A DNA stretch of 64,000 nt from Eubacterium nodatum ATCC 33099 (GTDB lineage Bacteria; Bacillota; Clostridia; Peptostreptococcales; Anaerovoracaceae), in contig AZKM01000029.1 of the NCBI GenBank assembly GCA_000510425.1, positions 62,001 through 126,000 on the forward strand. Reading direction: 5' to 3'. Made by a program: the position numbers and the translations under genes. This document shows positions 53,325-62,150 of this stretch, piece after piece (the stretch's first letter is position 1; every line of letters starts with the position of its first letter). The notes beneath the pieces are model-generated. The model was not told the DNA's origin and did no database searches. It saw only the letters and a program-made list of their open reading frames with translations.

Positions 53325-53436
53325 ACCAATGTATTTACGGCAAAAGTTCGGTTCAATATAAGCTGAATCTTCAAATTAACTCTGATATTATACCATTAGA
53401 TGGTATAGAAACTCTCAATGGCAGGTTTCTATTGTG

Positions 53437-54732
53437 CTAAATCAGTTTCGATATTACATAATCAGCAAACTCTTTACATGTAGCTCCCTCGGAAGTCCCC
53501 GTCACTGAAACTTTTTTTTCAGTAACCGTACATTCAGAAAGAGCCGCTTCAAGCCCTGACGCCTTGGCAGTGTAGCCGATGTGCCTTAAAAGCATAACCA
53601 CAGCCTGAAAAAGACTTGCAGGATTTGCATATTCTCCAAGTCCTGCCTCAATCAGCCTTGGAGCACTACCGTGTACCGCCTCAAACATAGCATATTGGTC
53701 TCCTATATTTGCACTTCCTGCAGTTCCCACTCCGCCCTGAATTTCTGCGGCTTCATCCGTAATTATATCACCGTACAAATTCGGCAAAAGAAATACCTGA
53801 AACTTATCCCTTATATTCTTATTGACCAAATTGGCAGCCATTATATCTACATACCAGTCTTCAATCTCTATATCGGGATAGAAGCTTCCAATCTCATGAC
53901 ATATTCTGGAAAAATTTCCGTCTGTCTTTTTCATTATGTTTGCTTTGGTAACAACTGAAACCCTATCTTTTCCGTTGGCAGAGGCGTACTCAAATGCCTT
54001 CTTTGCAATCCTTCTGGTACCAAATTCAGAAGTCACCTTAAAATCTATCGACAGTATTTTGGGAAACTCTATTCCGCAGCTTCCCAGAGCATACTCACCT
54101 TCTGTATTTTCCCTAAAAAATATCCAGTCGATATTTTCTTCAGGAACTGAAATCGGTCTGACATTAGCGTAAAGGTCAAGTTCCCTTCTCAGCTTGACAT
54201 TGGCACTTTCAAGATTTCCGCCCTTTGGCGTTGTGGTAGGACCTTTAAGCAGAACATCACAGGTTTTAATTTCTTCCATAACCGTTTCCGGCACTGCTTC
54301 CATCTTCGCCAAACGATTTTCTACTGTCAATCCTTCAATAACTTTTAAAATAATCTTACCGCTATCAATTTCTTCCTTGAGAAGAACCCTGAGAAGTCTC
54401 TCTGCCTGTTCCATTATTATAGGTCCGATTCCGTCACCGGCACAAATACCTATGGTAATATGTGATAACTGGAAAAAATTCTTGTTTCCCCCGAATTCTT
54501 CCTTCAAAGTCTTTATTCGTGCAAGCTGATCAAGTAAAAGGTTTCTGAATTGCCCTGTTGCATCTGCCACTTCTGACATTTCATTCATTTCTTTTATGCC
54601 GGATTCCACTAAATCCACTACAAATGAATCCATTTTTCTATTACGATATTTCTCTTTTCGGTTGGTTCTTTCTATATTCTTTTCTCTATTTCTGATGGCA
54701 TTTTTTAAATTAAGTCTTTTTCTACCGAACAT
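53437..54732 (-). CDS. icd: Isocitrate dehydrogenase (IDH/IPMDH family, NAD-type likely)
   Basis: 431 residues. A basic, unusual N-terminal extension of about 90 residues (RKRLNLKNAIRN and similar) precedes the core ITIGICAGDGIGPIIMEQ. Substrate motif FFRENTEGEY and metal-binding NLYGDIITDEAAEIQGGVG follow. Context decides the substrate: it follows aconitase by one base and is in an operon with citrate synthase, so it oxidises isocitrate to 2-oxoglutarate. The start is set by GGAGG in the aconitase 3' end, 9 nt before ATG 54732. The role of the extension is unknown. Confidence 0.9.
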   Translation of the reverse strand: MFGRKRLNLKNAIRNREKNIERTNRKEKYRNRKMDSFVVDLVESGIKEMNEMSEVADATGQFRNLLLDQLARIKTLKEEFGGNKNFFQLSHITIGICAGDGIGPIIMEQAERLLRVLLKEEIDSGKIILKVIEGLTVENRLAKMEAVPETVMEEIKTCDVLLKGPTTTPKGGNLESANVKLRRELDLYANVRPISVPEENIDWIFFRENTEGEYALGSCGIEFPKILSIDFKVTSEFGTRRIAKKAFEYASANGKDRVSVVTKANIMKKTDGNFSRICHEIGSFYPDIEIEDWYVDIMAANLVNKNIRDKFQVFLLPNLYGDIITDEAAEIQGGVGTAGSANIGDQYAMFEAVHGSAPRLIEAGLGEYANPASLFQAVVMLLRHIGYTAKASGLEAALSECTVTEKKVSVTGTSEGATCKEFADYVISKLI

Positions 54733-54733
54733 T

Positions 54734-56665
54734 TTATCTTGCCTCCGTTGCTACATAGGAAAGAAGTCCTCCTGCCTTTAAAATTGCCCTTTGCCTATGG
54801 GTAAAATTACACACTGCTTTAATTTCCCTTGAAGTTCTTAGATTTTTAAGAATTAACTTGCCGGAATCTATCCCTTCAAAAATATTTTCAATGCTTATCT
54901 CATCACCCTGAAAAATTTCATCATACCCTTTCGGATTTTCAAAAGTGAGGGGCATAATACCTGCATTTATAAGGTTCGCTTCATGTATCCTGGCAAAGCT
55001 CTTTGCAATTACGACTCTGACCCCAAGATAAAGAGGTACCAAAGCTGCATGTTCTCTGGATGAACCCTGACCGTAATTCTCACCACCTACTATGATGCTT
55101 TTCCCTTCCGCCTTTGCTCTTGCTGGGAAATCCTTATCACATACCTCAAAACAGTACTGAGACAGGTACGGAATATTGGACCTGTAAGGCAAAATTTTTG
55201 CTCCTGCCGGCATTATATGGTCTGTGGTTATATTATCTGAAACCTTCAGGGAAACCTTTGACTTAAATGAATCCCTTAGGGTATCTCCCTTTGGAAATTC
55301 CTTGATATTGGGACCTCTTAAAATTTCAACATTTCCCGCTTCATTTTCAGAGGCAGGAGAGATAATCAGGTTATCATCGACTTTAAATTTTTCAGGCATA
55401 TCAATCTTAGGTATGTCCCCCAGTTTTTCGGGTTCTGTAATCTCTCCGTAAATTGCCGCAGCAACTGCCGTCTCAGGAGATACAAGATATACTTTTCCAT
55501 CCTTCGTTCCGGATCTTCCTTCAAAGTTTCTATTGAAGGTTCTCAACGATACACCCTTGGAATTCGGGGAGAAGCCCATTCCGATACAAGGTCCGCAGGC
55601 ACATTCCAAAACCCGTGCACCACCGGCAAGTATATCTGTAAGCGCACCACACTCTGCCAACATTGATAAAACTTGTTTTGATCCCGGTGAAACGGATAAG
55701 CTGACATCAGGGTTTACGGTTTTCCCTTTGAGCAGCGCTGCAACCTTCAGCATGTCGTAAAGAGATGAATTGGTACATGAACCTATGCATACCTGATCCA
55801 CCTTTGTCCCTGCTACGCTCTCCACATCTACAACATTATCAGGACTATGAGGACAGGCAATTTTCGGCTTGAGTTTAGATAAATCTATATCTATAATCCG
55901 GTCATACTCTGCATCTTCGTCACTTTCCAACGGAACGAAATCATCTTCTCTGCCCTGAGCTTTCAAAAATTCAAATGTTACCTCATCAGATGGGAATATG
56001 GAGGTTGTTGCACCCAGCTCGGCCCCCATGTTGGTGATTGTAGCTCTTTCCGGAACAGACAGAGCCTTAATACCCTCTCCGCCCCATTCTATTATGGCTC
56101 CTACTCCGCCTTTTACCGATAAAATTCCCAGAATTTCTAAACTAATATCCTTTGCCGTTACAAATGGATTAAGATTTCCCACCAGGTTCACCTTATACAT
56201 CTTCGGCATTGTAATATAGTACGCTCCACCTGCCATGGCAACTGCCACATCAAGCCCGCCTGCACCCATGGCAAGCATACCGATTCCTCCGCCTGTTGGA
56301 GTATGGCTGTCCGAACCGATTAAGGTTTTTCCCGGAATCCCGAATCTCTCCAAATGAACCTGATGGCAAATTCCATTTCCCGGTCTTGAGAATTTCAAAC
56401 CGTATTTTTTTGCCATTGACTGTATGAATCTATGGTCATCTGCATTTTCAAAGCCCGACTGTAATGTATTATGATCTATATATGCTACGGAAAGTTCAGT
56501 CTTTACTCTCGGAATTCCCATAGTTTCAAATTCCAAATATGCCATGGTTCCGGTGGCATCCTGAGTCAAGGTCTGGTCTATTCTGACGGCAATTTCCTCA
56601 CCCTTCTTCATTTCTCCGGAAACCAGATGACTCTTTATTATTTTCTCTGCTATTGTATACCCCAT
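54734..56665 (-). CDS. acn: Aconitate hydratase
   Basis: 643 residues of the mitochondrial-like aconitase form. 4Fe-4S cysteines in CIGSCTNSS and ECACGPCIGMG; active-site GENYGQGSSREHAAL near residue 512; SDSHTPTGGGIGML early. It interconverts citrate and isocitrate between the citrate synthase and IDH encoded in the same operon. Its start shares one base with the stop of the GntR gene. The IPMDH-like large-subunit alternative (LeuC/homoaconitase) is less likely given length and partners. Confidence 0.93.
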   Translation of the reverse strand: MGYTIAEKIIKSHLVSGEMKKGEEIAVRIDQTLTQDATGTMAYLEFETMGIPRVKTELSVAYIDHNTLQSGFENADDHRFIQSMAKKYGLKFSRPGNGICHQVHLERFGIPGKTLIGSDSHTPTGGGIGMLAMGAGGLDVAVAMAGGAYYITMPKMYKVNLVGNLNPFVTAKDISLEILGILSVKGGVGAIIEWGGEGIKALSVPERATITNMGAELGATTSIFPSDEVTFEFLKAQGREDDFVPLESDEDAEYDRIIDIDLSKLKPKIACPHSPDNVVDVESVAGTKVDQVCIGSCTNSSLYDMLKVAALLKGKTVNPDVSLSVSPGSKQVLSMLAECGALTDILAGGARVLECACGPCIGMGFSPNSKGVSLRTFNRNFEGRSGTKDGKVYLVSPETAVAAAIYGEITEPEKLGDIPKIDMPEKFKVDDNLIISPASENEAGNVEILRGPNIKEFPKGDTLRDSFKSKVSLKVSDNITTDHIMPAGAKILPYRSNIPYLSQYCFEVCDKDFPARAKAEGKSIIVGGENYGQGSSREHAALVPLYLGVRVVIAKSFARIHEANLINAGIMPLTFENPKGYDEIFQGDEISIENIFEGIDSGKLILKNLRTSREIKAVCNFTHRQRAILKAGGLLSYVATEAR

Positions 56666-57327
56666 TATTTGTTTTCCTGTCCCTCTCTAAAAGCACAAAT
56701 ACTTATATAAGCATTTTCAATGTGATTTTTCATAAGTCTTTCTAATTTATTCTCATCCTTTTCTTTCAGTGCACCATAAATTTCTCTGTGTTCCTTTATA
56801 GACTCCAACTGCCTGTTTTTGCTGCCCTTTAGGGATGCACTTCTATATTTTATTATTTTTCTGTGCAGTGGTAATAAGATTTTTTCTAAAACTCTGCTGC
56901 CGCAATATTTGTAAAGTGTCGCATGAAAATCCGTATCAAGATCTCTGATTTTTTCCGTATCACCCTTCATGGCATAAAACTCCTGATGCTCAACTATATT
57001 CTCTAAGTCTCTCAGGCCATCTTCATCAATCAGCTTACATGCCCTGCATACTGCCAAAATCTCTATCCTTCTCTTTACCTCATAAAAGTCATCCACATCC
57101 TCATCTGTTATTCCCAAAACCACAGTTCCGGAAGGAGAATCGCCGACAAGCCCTTCCTCGCTTAATCTTCCCAACGCTTCTCTGATGGGAGTTCTACTGA
57201 CTCCAAGTTCTGAAGAAAGTCTTTTTTCACTTATGATTTCACCAATCTTATACTTTCCGCTCAAAATATCATATTCAATCTTTTCAAAAACCTGATTTGA
57301 AAGAGATACACTCTTATACTCAATCAT
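56665..57327 (-). CDS. GntR-family (FadR/FCD) regulator of the citrate operon
   Basis: 220 residues. Winged-helix N-terminus (about 10-75; SEKRLSSELGVSRTPIREALGRL) and FCD ligand domain (about 85-210; DTDFHATLYKYCGSRVLEKI), which usually binds a carboxylate and a metal. It overlaps citrate synthase (ATGA) and aconitase, sitting in the middle of the operon. A palindromic TTGTATACAG across the operon promoter (58778-58787) is a plausible operator. The ligand may be citrate or a related acid. Confidence 0.9.
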   Translation of the reverse strand: MIEYKSVSLSNQVFEKIEYDILSGKYKIGEIISEKRLSSELGVSRTPIREALGRLSEEGLVGDSPSGTVVLGITDEDVDDFYEVKRRIEILAVCRACKLIDEDGLRDLENIVEHQEFYAMKGDTEKIRDLDTDFHATLYKYCGSRVLEKILLPLHRKIIKYRSASLKGSKNRQLESIKEHREIYGALKEKDENKLERLMKNHIENAYISICAFREGQENK

Positions 57328-58682
57328 TTTCTTAACTCCTTAATTTTCATTCGCATTTCTCTGTTGGAAATGTTCGTATTCCTCCCATTTTCGTACAACT
57401 CATCGATCCATTCTTTCAATTCCAGAACTAATGGGTCTTTTTTATCGACCTGCTTTTCCATAGGAAGTTCAAAATGCTCGTTAATCCAATACGCAATTCC
57501 TGCAAGTCCGCTTGTCTTTCCTACCGTAACTCCCGGCTTCTTATTTAGCAGTTTTTCTGTGTTGAAAATTGTATAAATTTCCTGATCCTTCAGTAGTCCA
57601 TCTGCATGAATACCTGCCTTCGTCATATTGAAGTCTTCTCCAACAAAAGGTGTCCTAGGCGGTATTACATATCCTATCTCATCTTCAAAATATCTGGCTA
57701 TTTCTGTAATCGCTGTCGGATCCATTCCATCAAAGGAACCTCTGAATCCGGCATATTCGAACACCATTGCCTCAAGAGGAATGTTTCCCGTTCGCTCGCC
57801 TATTCCAAGGAGAGAACAGTTGACGGAGCTGCAGCCGTAAAGCCAGGCTGCCGAAGCATTAGAAACTGCGTGATAAAAGTCATTGTGACCGTGCCATTCA
57901 AGCATTTCACTCGGAACACCGGAATAGTGTTGAAGACCGTAAATTATTCCCGGCACACTTCTCGGAAGTGCCGCACCACTGTATGGAACGCCATATCCCA
58001 TGGTGTCACAAGCTCTGATTTTAACCGGAATCTTCGTTTCTTTAGAGAGCTTCATAATCTCATTTACAAAAGGAACTACAAATCCATAAAAGTCAGCTCT
58101 GGTCAAGTCTTCTAAATGACATCTGGGCACTACTCCGGCTTCAAAAGCCGATTTAATGGTTCCAAGGTAGTAACCCACAGCCTGAGACCTTGTCATTCCC
58201 ATTTTCTTAAAAATATGATAATCACTGCAGGAAACTAAAATCCCCGTTTCCTTAATGCCCATCTCCGTTACAAGCTTGAAATCCTCCTTATTTGCACGAA
58301 TCCATGTGGTTATCTCCGGAAACTTGTAATCGAGCTCCATACATTTCTCCACGGCTTCTCTATCTTTTTCCGTGTAAATAAAGAACTCTGATTGGCGTAT
58401 AATCCCGTAAGGTCCGCCTAGTCTTGCCATAAGTTTATAGATTTCAACTATATTTTCCACCGAATAAGGGGGCATCGCCTGCTGACCATCTCGAAATGAT
58501 GTATCTGTAATCCAAATATCCTCAGGCATCGCCATGGGTACTAACCTGTGATTAAAGGAAACCTTAGGCGCATCTTCATACCCGTAATTATCTCTCATTA
58601 AATTCGGCTGCTCAACATCCTGTAACGAATACTTGTAACTGGACTGTTCCAGTAAATTCGTTTTCTTAGATATCTCAAACAT
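57324..58682 (-). CDS. Re-type citrate synthase (homocitrate/isopropylmalate synthase family)
   Basis: 452 residues of the HMGL-like TIM-barrel fold, not the usual GltA fold. DTSFRDGQQAMPPYS (catalytic Arg/Asp and metal), CHLEDLTRAD, RACDTMGYGVPY, EWHGHNDFYHAVSNA and GIGERTGNIPLEA are the Claisen-condensing motifs. Length and the long N-terminal extension match Clostridium kluyveri Re-citrate synthase. The operon with aconitase and IDH argues for oxaloacetate plus acetyl-CoA to citrate, and there is no leu or lys gene nearby. ATG 58682 follows TTGGAGG. Homocitrate synthase is the alternative. Confidence 0.88.
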   Translation of the reverse strand: MFEISKKTNLLEQSSYKYSLQDVEQPNLMRDNYGYEDAPKVSFNHRLVPMAMPEDIWITDTSFRDGQQAMPPYSVENIVEIYKLMARLGGPYGIIRQSEFFIYTEKDREAVEKCMELDYKFPEITTWIRANKEDFKLVTEMGIKETGILVSCSDYHIFKKMGMTRSQAVGYYLGTIKSAFEAGVVPRCHLEDLTRADFYGFVVPFVNEIMKLSKETKIPVKIRACDTMGYGVPYSGAALPRSVPGIIYGLQHYSGVPSEMLEWHGHNDFYHAVSNASAAWLYGCSSVNCSLLGIGERTGNIPLEAMVFEYAGFRGSFDGMDPTAITEIARYFEDEIGYVIPPRTPFVGEDFNMTKAGIHADGLLKDQEIYTIFNTEKLLNKKPGVTVGKTSGLAGIAYWINEHFELPMEKQVDKKDPLVLELKEWIDELYENGRNTNISNREMRMKIKELRK

Positions 58683-58697
58683 CTCTATCCTCCAATG

Positions 58698-58738
58698 TCA
58701 TAATTTCATTTCTATCATAATTCACTTTATTCATAATT
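58698..58738. repeat. Three TCATAATT repeats in the citrate operon leader
   Basis: TCATAATT begins at 58698, 58715 and 58731, each followed by a C/T-rich CTTT-like tail, so the unit is about 16-17 bp. They sit between the promoter start and the ribosome site. Could be regulator sites or leader elements; no function known. Confidence 0.5.
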
Positions 58739-58777
58739 TACTTTATTGTAATAAACGAAAAAACTATACTGACATTC

Positions 58778-58815
58778 CTGTATACAAGTATATCTTTGCC
58801 ATAAAAAAAAGTCAA
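58778..58815 (-). promoter_or_regulatory. Citrate operon promoter with GntR-type operator
   Basis: TTGACT (58815-58810) and TATACT (58792-58787), 17-bp spacer, on the minus strand. Directly after, TTGTATACAG (58787-58778) is a near-palindrome of the FadR/FCD operator style and would block transcription start. The FCD regulator encoded in the operon is the natural candidate. Confidence 0.75.
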
Positions 58816-58822
58816 GACAATT

Positions 58823-58855
58823 AAAAACCACCGGATACAGCGAACCGGCGGTCTT
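58823..58855 (-). terminator. Terminator of ahpC
   Basis: ACCACCGG (58827-58834) with CCGGCGGT (58845-58852), 10-nt loop, one G-U on minus, then a T5 run. Starts about 20 nt after the ahpC stop and directly precedes the citrate operon promoter. Confidence 0.8.
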
Positions 58856-58872
58856 AAATTCATATATTCGGT

Positions 58873-59436
58873 TTATAGTTTTCCCACTAAATCCAGACTA
58901 GGCTTGAGAGTTTCCTGTCCCGGTCTCCATCTTGCAGGGCAAACATTGTCACCGTGTTCTGCCACAAACTGACAAGCCTGAACTTTTCTCAAAAGTTCTT
59001 CAGCGTTTCTGCCAATATTCCCTGCTACAACTTCGTATGCTACTATTTTACCCTCGGGGTTGACGATGAAGCTTCCTCTTTCAGCCATTCCGTCACTGTC
59101 AATCAAAACTTCAAAGTCCTTTGCAAGTACATGTGCAGGATCTCCCAACATAGGGTATTTAATTCCCTTGATCAGCTCTGACTGTTCATGCCACTGTTTA
59201 TGCACGAAATGTGAATCACATGAAACTGAATATACTTCGCACCCGATTTTCTCAAATTCGTCATACTGTTCTGCAAGATCTGCAAGCTCAGTCGGACAAA
59301 TAAATGTAAAGTCTGCGGGATAGAAGAAGAATACACTCCACTTTCCCAACACATCCTCTTTTGAAACGGTTTTAAAATTATTATTCTGATAGGCTTCTAC
59401 TCTGAAATCGCCTATTTCCTTTCCGATTAATGACAT
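58873..59436 (-). CDS. ahpC: Peroxiredoxin AhpC
   Basis: 187 residues of a typical 2-Cys peroxiredoxin. Peroxidatic Cys in FYPADFTFICPTELADL (about 47), resolving Cys in DNVCPARWRPG (about 166). It reduces H2O2, organic peroxides and peroxynitrite. No AhpF follows, so a thioredoxin-type partner elsewhere is expected. AAGGAG is 6 nt before ATG 59436. A palindrome at 59475-59496 lies in its leader or promoter. Confidence 0.95.
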   Translation of the reverse strand: MSLIGKEIGDFRVEAYQNNNFKTVSKEDVLGKWSVFFFYPADFTFICPTELADLAEQYDEFEKIGCEVYSVSCDSHFVHKQWHEQSELIKGIKYPMLGDPAHVLAKDFEVLIDSDGMAERGSFIVNPEGKIVAYEVVAGNIGRNAEELLRKVQACQFVAEHGDNVCPARWRPGQETLKPSLDLVGKL

Positions 59437-59474
59437 AATATACTCCTTTTTTTTGATTTTTTAGTATGATATTT

Positions 59475-59496
59475 TTAGTTAAAGCTAATTAACTAA
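59475..59496. promoter_or_regulatory. Palindrome upstream of ahpC
   Basis: TTAGTTAA (59475-59482) and TTAACTAA (59489-59496), 6-bp spacer, between a probable -10 (TATTAT/TATACT near 59500-59510) and the ahpC start. It does not match the PerR box. Likely an operator for an unidentified regulator. Confidence 0.5.
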
Positions 59497-59571
59497 TAGT
59501 ATAATACCCAATCCAAAATATTTAAACCAAAATATATTATTTTTTCATTAAAATTATTAAGTCACGCATAG

Positions 59572-60786
59572 TCAGTCATCTTGTACTTCTGTTTCGTTAT
59601 TGTCAATATTTTCTTCTCGGGAATCGTTTTCTTCCTTTGATGCCTCTTCAGCATCAACTTCAGCTTTGCTTCTATCACTCAATTCCTCTTCCTTTTTCAA
59701 AACATCTTCAAAAAGTTTATCTATCGCCTTTGCTGATGCTTCTTCCGAAAGTTTGTCCGCAGCTTTATCTGTAACATTATTCAGACCTTCACCGCCAACC
59801 GCATTATCCGCCATTTTAGCTTCTTCCATCTTAGAGAGTGTACCCCCGCTCTGAATCGTATCCAAAGGAGAAGGCTCCCCCTCATTGACTTTCTTTGCAA
59901 AAGGATGGAGTTTAGAAAGATTTCCTGTTTCTGCCTTTGACTGCTTATCAGAAGGTTTTTCTGCAATCTTTACCGGGATATTATGAAATCTCTTATATGT
60001 TCCACGAACCCTTATCATAACCATTATTTGAATAAAAAAGGCTAAAATAAACAGGACTACGATTAAAGCAATAACGCCGTAAATCTGAGCTGTTCCAAGT
60101 CCTGAAACCTCTTGAAATTTTTTTAGACCTCCCATGTTATCAAAAGAATTTTCCATGTTCCCTATCTTTGTTATTACCTTATAGATAAAGAGGATAATGG
60201 ACACACTGCCGGCTGCCATTAGAATGTTCAGCAAAATATATCCCACCCATAATCTGGTACACTTCCTGGAATAAGGTTTATCTTCATGCTCCATGGCAAC
60301 ATCGGCACAGCCGCCTAATAAATTTTTTATCGCAAGAAGGGATACAATCCATATTATCAGCGCTACAACAACTGTCACTCCAATTATAGCCATAGCCTTG
60401 GTACCCAGATTGAATGCATCGTTAACACTGCCTGTGCTTAAGCCTCCTGCGACAGTACCTGCCACAAGATAGGCAGTCAATGCTATTAGTCCGATTCCTG
60501 CAAAATTTCCCACAAACTTAATAATGTAGTACTTTCTGGCATTTCTAAACTTATGAGAAACATCCTTTACTGCCGAAAGACCTGCTATAATCAAAATCCA
60601 GCTTAAAAGTCCTCCAATAGCTGTAATCCCAATGTTTGTATACACTGCATACTTTGGATCGGTAACATTCAAAGCCAAAATACCTTTTGCCGCTGAACCG
60701 ATTATTCCGGTCAACATGATTAAAAGAAATCCAAAGAATACCGAATTAAGCCCTCTCAAGCTATATTGTTTTTCACCGTTTTTCAT
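59572..60786 (-). CDS. Hypothetical polytopic membrane protein with acidic C-terminal tail
   Basis: 404 residues: six or so hydrophobic helices in the first 275 residues, then a cytosolic tail that becomes strongly Glu/Asp-rich (KLFEDVLKKEEELSDRSK and on to the end). No family recognised. It is the last gene after FHA-FtsW and the PBP, 20 nt downstream, with GGAGG before ATG 60786, so it may serve cell-wall synthesis or division. The paired acidic/basic loops are the only further clue. Confidence 0.75.
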   Translation of the reverse strand: MKNGEKQYSLRGLNSVFFGFLLIMLTGIIGSAAKGILALNVTDPKYAVYTNIGITAIGGLLSWILIIAGLSAVKDVSHKFRNARKYYIIKFVGNFAGIGLIALTAYLVAGTVAGGLSTGSVNDAFNLGTKAMAIIGVTVVVALIIWIVSLLAIKNLLGGCADVAMEHEDKPYSRKCTRLWVGYILLNILMAAGSVSIILFIYKVITKIGNMENSFDNMGGLKKFQEVSGLGTAQIYGVIALIVVLFILAFFIQIMVMIRVRGTYKRFHNIPVKIAEKPSDKQSKAETGNLSKLHPFAKKVNEGEPSPLDTIQSGGTLSKMEEAKMADNAVGGEGLNNVTDKAADKLSEEASAKAIDKLFEDVLKKEEELSDRSKAEVDAEEASKEENDSREENIDNNETEVQDD

Positions 60787-60806
60787 ATCTTTTCCTCCAA
60801 CATCAC

Positions 60807-62150
60807 TTAATTAGTAGCAGCCGATTCAGTGGAAATAACTTTTTGCATAACCGTATTTGCAACCGGTCCGGCAACCGAACTTCCATATCCGCCATTTTCA
60901 ACGCACACAATAAAGGCATAAGGATAGTCACTATTTTTTATGAAGCCTGCAAACCAGGCATTTGAATTTGATGTGCCTACCTCTGCAGTACCTGATTTTG
61001 CATATATATCAAGTCCCGGGAAATTACCCTGTCCGTATTCCTTATTCACATTATTTTTCATCATATCTCTAAGTCTTTTTGCAGTTGAACTTTCTATCAT
61101 CTGCTCAGTCTTTTCGCCGCCTCCTGCAGCTTTGTGCAGTATCCTTGGAACAGTTCCTTTTCCATCCGTTGCTATGGCACTTATATAGACCAGCATCGAA
61201 CATGGATTGATTTGATCTTTCCACTGTCCGATTCCTGCCCAGGCAAGACTTAGCGGTGCATATCCGGGAAACTTGAAACTGCCTTTTGCATTCTTGACCC
61301 CATCTATGTTATATTGAGTCGTTAACCCTAATTTCTGACTGTACTCCTTCATCTTACCTGCACCAATCTTCTCCGTCAATTCAGAAAATCCACAGTTGCA
61401 GGATGATGCGAGGGCTCCTGCAAAATCCACTCTGCCGTGGGGTCTTGTGCATGTAATTTTCCCCCCGTTAATCGTTCTTGAGCCTGTACAGGTATAAGAC
61501 CAGTCCTCCAAACCATTATAGTTTTCAATTGCTGCTGCGGATGTAACTAATTTGAAAATAGATCCGGGAGTCATAGCCCCACTTAAAAACTTATTGACAA
61601 AGGTTCCTGCAGGAATGTCTTTTCCCTTCGGGATATGTTTAGGGTCAAATGTAGGTGTACTCACCATACATATTATCTCACCGGTTCTATAGTTGTATAC
61701 CCCCACTAAACCGTTTCTACCCGCCAAAGCTTTATATGCGGTTGCGGAAATATTTTTATTTATGGCTAAGGTTATATTCTTACCCTTTCCGTTCATGCTA
61801 TATGTACCTGTTATGAGATTATATCCTAGAAGTTTATCTCTGAATGCGGTTTCTGCACCGGTTACAACATTTCCCTGTAAATCACCTACGGCATGGGCAG
61901 TGGCCTTTCTAACAGTTTCACTGCGATTCCATTTTATTTTCCCGTTCTTCGTTCCGATCAACAGGTTACCGCCTGCATCAAATATATTTCCGGATGCAAC
62001 CTGCCCGTTATTATAAATATGCGAGTTATAGGGATATGTAACCCAATCTCCTGCCCTGGTTATAAATCTATATAGGTATATACATATACCTACAAAAAGA
62101 CATGCCGCAAGAAGAAGACAAATTATCCCTCTGCGTTCAAGGTTCTTCAT
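60807..62150 (-). CDS. Class B penicillin-binding protein (PBP2/PbpA-type transpeptidase)
   Basis: 447 residues. Membrane anchor about 8-29, short linker domain, transpeptidase with TPGSIFKLVTS (Ser nucleophile), SSCNCGFSE (SxN) and YAKSGTAEVG (KTG-like KSG). It crosslinks peptidoglycan stems outside the membrane. It overlaps the FHA-FtsW gene by 4 nt, so both work as a SEDS-bPBP pair; layout resembles the PbpA-FtsW pairs of PknB operons in Actinobacteria and some Clostridia. Confidence 0.92.
   Translation of the reverse strand: MKNLERRGIICLLLAACLFVGICIYLYRFITRAGDWVTYPYNSHIYNNGQVASGNIFDAGGNLLIGTKNGKIKWNRSETVRKATAHAVGDLQGNVVTGAETAFRDKLLGYNLITGTYSMNGKGKNITLAINKNISATAYKALAGRNGLVGVYNYRTGEIICMVSTPTFDPKHIPKGKDIPAGTFVNKFLSGAMTPGSIFKLVTSAAAIENYNGLEDWSYTCTGSRTINGGKITCTRPHGRVDFAGALASSCNCGFSELTEKIGAGKMKEYSQKLGLTTQYNIDGVKNAKGSFKFPGYAPLSLAWAGIGQWKDQINPCSMLVYISAIATDGKGTVPRILHKAAGGGEKTEQMIESSTAKRLRDMMKNNVNKEYGQGNFPGLDIYAKSGTAEVGTSNSNAWFAGFIKNSDYPYAFIVCVENGGYGSSVAGPVANTVMQKVISTESAATN

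Noticed and set aside
57606..58115. Long plus-strand open frame (169 codons) opposite Re-citrate synthase
   Set aside because: Mirror of a well-conserved gene on minus; composition is that of an antisense frame.
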